The notes under the pieces are model-generated. The model saw only the letters and a program-made list of their open reading frames with translations. It did not search any database and was not told the origin of the DNA. The position numbers were made by a program, and so were the translations under genes. This document shows positions 61,467 through 64,000 of a stretch of 64,000 nucleotides of DNA, piece by piece. The first letter of the stretch is position 1. Each line of letters begins with the position of its first letter. The stretch is from Pseudomonas sp. UBA5706 (GTDB lineage: Bacteria; Pseudomonadota; Gammaproteobacteria; Pseudomonadales; Pseudomonadaceae): positions 110,568 through 174,567 of the forward strand of contig NZ_DIHC01000002.1 in NCBI RefSeq assembly GCF_002419965.1, read 5' to 3'.

Positions 61467-63326
61467 ATGCTCAAACGCCTTGCCTGGCTGGCGCTCTGTG
61501 TCTGCGCCCCGTTGTACGCCGCGCCCCATGTTGATGTTAGTCGTTTGCAGCAACTGGCCGATTCCAGATTCTGGGTCTCGATTGGCCACTACGAAGCCGG
61601 CAAGCTCGGCGGCTGGCGCAGCTATGTCGACGATCCGAAATTCTTCCTCGCCGTGAATGGCGCACACGACCCCGAAGCCGAGCTGGCTGCAACGCTTGAT
61701 GCGATCTATCGTCCGGTTGTCAAGGGCAAGGAAGACCTGCATCCGCAGTGCGTCTATCCCTCGCGCACGCGCTTTTTACGTGATGAGTTGAAGCTCACCG
61801 ACCTGCCCGCGGTGGACTGCAAGGAATTCAGTAAATGGTTCTCCGACGTGGCACCGGACAGCACCGTGCTGATCTTCCCCGCCGCGTACCTCAACAGCCC
61901 GTCGTCAATGTTCGGCCACACCCTGCTGCGTATCGACCAGGCTGATGTGCAGGCCAACAAGACCGCCCTGCTCAGCTACGCCATCAACTTCGGTGCTTAC
62001 ATAGAAGGCTCCGACAACAGCATTCTTTATGCCTGGAAAGGCCTGATGGGCGGCTATCCCGGCCTGTTCGCGCTGGTGCCATATCAGGAAAAACTTTCCG
62101 AGTACCGTAGTCTGGAAAACCGCGACCTGTGGGAATACCGCCTAAATCTGACGCCGGAAGAAACCCGGCGCATGGTTGAACACGTGTGGGAACTCAAACA
62201 GATTCGCTTCGGCTATTTCTTTTTCGACGAAAACTGCTCCTATCGCTTGCTGGAGCTGCTACAGGTGGCGCGTCCTAGCCTGAACCTGACGCCGCAGTTT
62301 CGTCTGACCGCAATCCCGACCGACACCGTGCGCGCAGTCAAGGACGCCGGGCTGATTGAGAAGATCGATTATCGCCCGTCCAAGGAGCGCGAACTGCTCA
62401 GCCGAGCCGAGCCGCTCAGCCATGACGAAAAACAGTGGGTGCTCAAGGTCAGCGCCGATCAGCAACAAATGCAAAGCCCGGAATACTTGGCGGTGCCGAA
62501 GGACCGTCGCGCTTTGATCCAGGATGCGGCGTACCGGCTGGAGCGCTATCGCGCCAATGGCGAGGAGCGTGACGCGGCGCGCTCGCAGCGCAGTTACGAC
62601 CTGCTGCGAGCTATCAGCACCAATCCGCCGCCGGCGCTGGAAATCGAACGCCCAGGGCTCCCCGAAGATGGCCACGAATCACGCACCTGGCAGTTGGGCG
62701 CGGGTACTCGGGATGACAAGGCATTCGCTGAATACGGGCTGCGCATGGCCTATCACGATCTGAACGACAACGCTTATGGCTTCCCGCTGGGAGCACAGAT
62801 CGAGATTCTGCAACTGAAGCTGCGCCAGTACGAGAACAACAAGTGGCAAGTGCAACGCCTGGATCTGGCGACGATCCGCTCTCTGACGCCGCGCAATGAG
62901 CTGCTGCAACCTTGGTCATGGCAGGTAACAGGCGGCCTTGAACGGGTGCTGGGCAAGCATGGTGACGAGAATCTGGTCAGTCATATGAACGGCGGCGCAG
63001 GCGGGACCTGGAAGCTGGGCGACGATGTGCTGGGCTTCGCGCTGGGCACGGTGCGCATCGAACACAACAATGATTTCGACGCGTTGGTTTCACCGGCGGC
63101 GGGCTTCGATAGCGGGATTTTGTGGCGCAATCCGCTGGGCAATCTGAGCCTTGAGACCAAGGGTGATTACTTCACCAACGGCGAAGTGCGGCGCAATATC
63201 AGTCTGAATCAGCAGTGGGAATTGTCTCGAAACCTGGGATTACGGCTCAGCGCTCAGCGTGAATTCAGCCAGCTGACATCGCCGGTGAATGAAGTGATGC
63301 TGGAGTTGAAGTGGTATCACTACTGA
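61467..63326 (+). CDS. DUF4105 / Lnb-like periplasmic protein
   Basis: 619-aa exported protein with a signal peptide (LAWLALCVCAPLYA). The DUF4105 domain has SSMFGHTLLRIDQ near residue 155 and FDENCSYRLLELL near residue 255; these His and Cys residues are the proposed catalytic pair of Lnb, the lipoprotein N-acyltransferase of Firmicutes, to which this domain is distantly related. The C-terminal half is rich in alternating beta strands (WQVTGGLERVLGKH, then LRLSAQREFSQ), suggesting an outer-membrane barrel-like part. The last codons (WYHY) are repeated downstream in a duplicated segment. Confidence 0.85.
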   Translation: MLKRLAWLALCVCAPLYAAPHVDVSRLQQLADSRFWVSIGHYEAGKLGGWRSYVDDPKFFLAVNGAHDPEAELAATLDAIYRPVVKGKEDLHPQCVYPSRTRFLRDELKLTDLPAVDCKEFSKWFSDVAPDSTVLIFPAAYLNSPSSMFGHTLLRIDQADVQANKTALLSYAINFGAYIEGSDNSILYAWKGLMGGYPGLFALVPYQEKLSEYRSLENRDLWEYRLNLTPEETRRMVEHVWELKQIRFGYFFFDENCSYRLLELLQVARPSLNLTPQFRLTAIPTDTVRAVKDAGLIEKIDYRPSKERELLSRAEPLSHDEKQWVLKVSADQQQMQSPEYLAVPKDRRALIQDAAYRLERYRANGEERDAARSQRSYDLLRAISTNPPPALEIERPGLPEDGHESRTWQLGAGTRDDKAFAEYGLRMAYHDLNDNAYGFPLGAQIEILQLKLRQYENNKWQVQRLDLATIRSLTPRNELLQPWSWQVTGGLERVLGKHGDENLVSHMNGGAGGTWKLGDDVLGFALGTVRIEHNNDFDALVSPAAGFDSGILWRNPLGNLSLETKGDYFTNGEVRRNISLNQQWELSRNLGLRLSAQREFSQLTSPVNEVMLELKWYHY

Positions 63327-63738
63327 CGGCGCGACCTGATTGTTGGAAATCCCCTTCGTCCGAACGCCACGCTGGCGGACCGCAAGCGCGCTGCTACGGG
63401 CGGTCGGGTGCCAGGCGTGATATCGCGGTTTTCGCTTTTGATTCTGGCCGTAGGCCGTAGGAGCCAGCTTGCTCGCGATCTGCCGGGGAACGGCAGCAAG
63501 ACCTGACACCTTGGTGGTGTCAGGCATACCGCATTCACCGGGTTTGCTGCCGCTGCGCAGCAGATCGCTGGCAAGCCAGGCTCCTACGCCTTGCGGCAGA
63601 AGCCAGCTTCATCACTTCACCTTCCCGGTATTGCCTGGCCGACAGAAACGGGGCGCGCTTCGCACAAGATTGTCAAAGCCGGGCTCCCACGCCCTGCGGG
63701 CAGAGGCGAGGCGCATCAAGGCTCCTGCGCGCTGTTGA
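63311..63738 (+). repeat. tandem duplication, unit 1
   Basis: Starts inside the last codons of the DUF4105 gene (GTGGTATCAC at 63311) and recurs from 63739 with an offset of 428 bp, falling to 427 bp after a single-base deletion. The copies are nearly identical over the compared 260 bp. It contains no gene. Confidence 0.85.
63457..63587 (+). repeat. REP pair (REPIN) in unit 1
   Basis: GTAGGAGCCAGCTTGCTCGCGAT on the left and the inverse CGCTGGCAAGCCAGGCTCCTAC on the right frame a segment that itself contains the hairpin CCTGACACC-tt-GGTGGTGTCAGG. This is the inverted-pair arrangement of Pseudomonas REPINs. Confidence 0.85.
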
Positions 63739-64000
63739 GTGGTATCACTATTGATGGCACAACCTGAGTGTTGGAGATCCCCGTCGTCCGAACGCCACGC
63801 TGGCGGACCGCAAGCGCGCTGCTACGGGCGGTCGGGTGCCAGGCGTGATATCGAGGTTTCGCTTTTGATTCTGGCCGTAGGCCGTAGGAGCCAGCTTGCT
63901 CGCGATCTGCCGGGGAACGGCAGCAAGACCTGACACCTTGGTGGTGTCAGGCATACCGCATATACCGGGTTTGCTGCCGCTTCGCAGCAGATCGCTGGCA
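63739..64000 (+). repeat. tandem duplication, unit 2 (cut by the window edge)
   Basis: Repeats unit 1 from GTGGTATCACTATTGA, including a copy of the end of the DUF4105 gene (WYHY stop) that is not attached to any upstream coding sequence. The REP starts again at 63884. The unit runs past position 64000. Confidence 0.85.

Noticed and set aside
63240..63954. Near-identical minus-strand frames at 63240-63527 and 63748-63954
   Set aside because: Both are translations of the duplicated REPIN segment and have no independent coding support.
1..64000. CRISPR arrays, insertion sequences, prophage or integrative elements
   Set aside because: No regularly spaced repeats with unique spacers, no transposase or integrase frames, and no tRNA-flanking attachment repeats were found.

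Overview
The window is chromosomal DNA of a gamma-proteobacterium, almost certainly Pseudomonas and most like the P. fluorescens group. The evidence is high GC content, a gene order that follows the P. aeruginosa pilA-to-PA4579 region as I remember it, an alkaline protease locus in the order aprA-aprI-aprD-aprE-aprF, and REP elements of the 'GTAGGAGCCAGCTTGCTCGCGA' type. I see no insertion sequence, prophage, integrase or CRISPR array.

Layout. 1-6.0 kb: tail of an alpha/beta hydrolase, tRNA-Thr, the major type IV pilin gene pilA with its sigma-54 promoter, and divergent pilB-pilC-pilD-coaE-yacG. 6.1-11.3 kb: an accessory catabolic module (2-hydroxyacid dehydrogenase, SDR, FAA-family hydrolase, MFS transporter) with a divergent AraC-type regulator. 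11.5-14.2 kb: a DUF1780 gene, a frameshifted DUF3094-like remnant, ndh and a small hypothetical gene. 14.6-21 kb: the serralysin AprA, its inhibitor and its type I secretion system. 21.1-29.5 kb: a four-tRNA operon (Asn-Pro-Lys-Pro), clpB under a heat-shock-type promoter, pgeF, rluD, bamD, a small membrane protein and the pilS sensor. 29.5-42.4 kb: pilR, thiO and two sets of minor pilin genes. The first is fimU-pilV-pilW-pilX-pilY1-pilE on the plus strand. The second is a convergent pilV-pilW-pilX-pilE-like set on the minus strand with a divergent fimT. 42.4-50.4 kb: ispH-fkpB-lspA-ileS-ribF-murJ, then rpsT. 50.6-55.6 kb: creA, proB, obgE, rpmA, rplU and divergent ispB. 55.7-63.3 kb: a small gene behind two Fur-box-like sites, an FKBP isomerase, a YqhA-family protein, a small hypothetical, a Lon-like protease, a DUF3015 protein and a DUF4105/Lnb-like protein. 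The window ends in a tandem duplication of about 428 bp carrying REP pairs.

How it fits together. Much of the window serves type IV pili: PilA is processed by PilD, pili are extended by PilB on the PilC platform, the pilA sigma-54 promoter suits control by PilS/PilR, and the minor pilins with PilY1 prime assembly and form the tip. The second minor-pilin set has no PilY1 of its own and is the least ordinary part. The apr genes form a self-contained protease export system. Its aprA leader has a terminator-like hairpin and a consensus RsmA/RsmE site over the ribosome-binding site, which suggests Gac/Rsm control.
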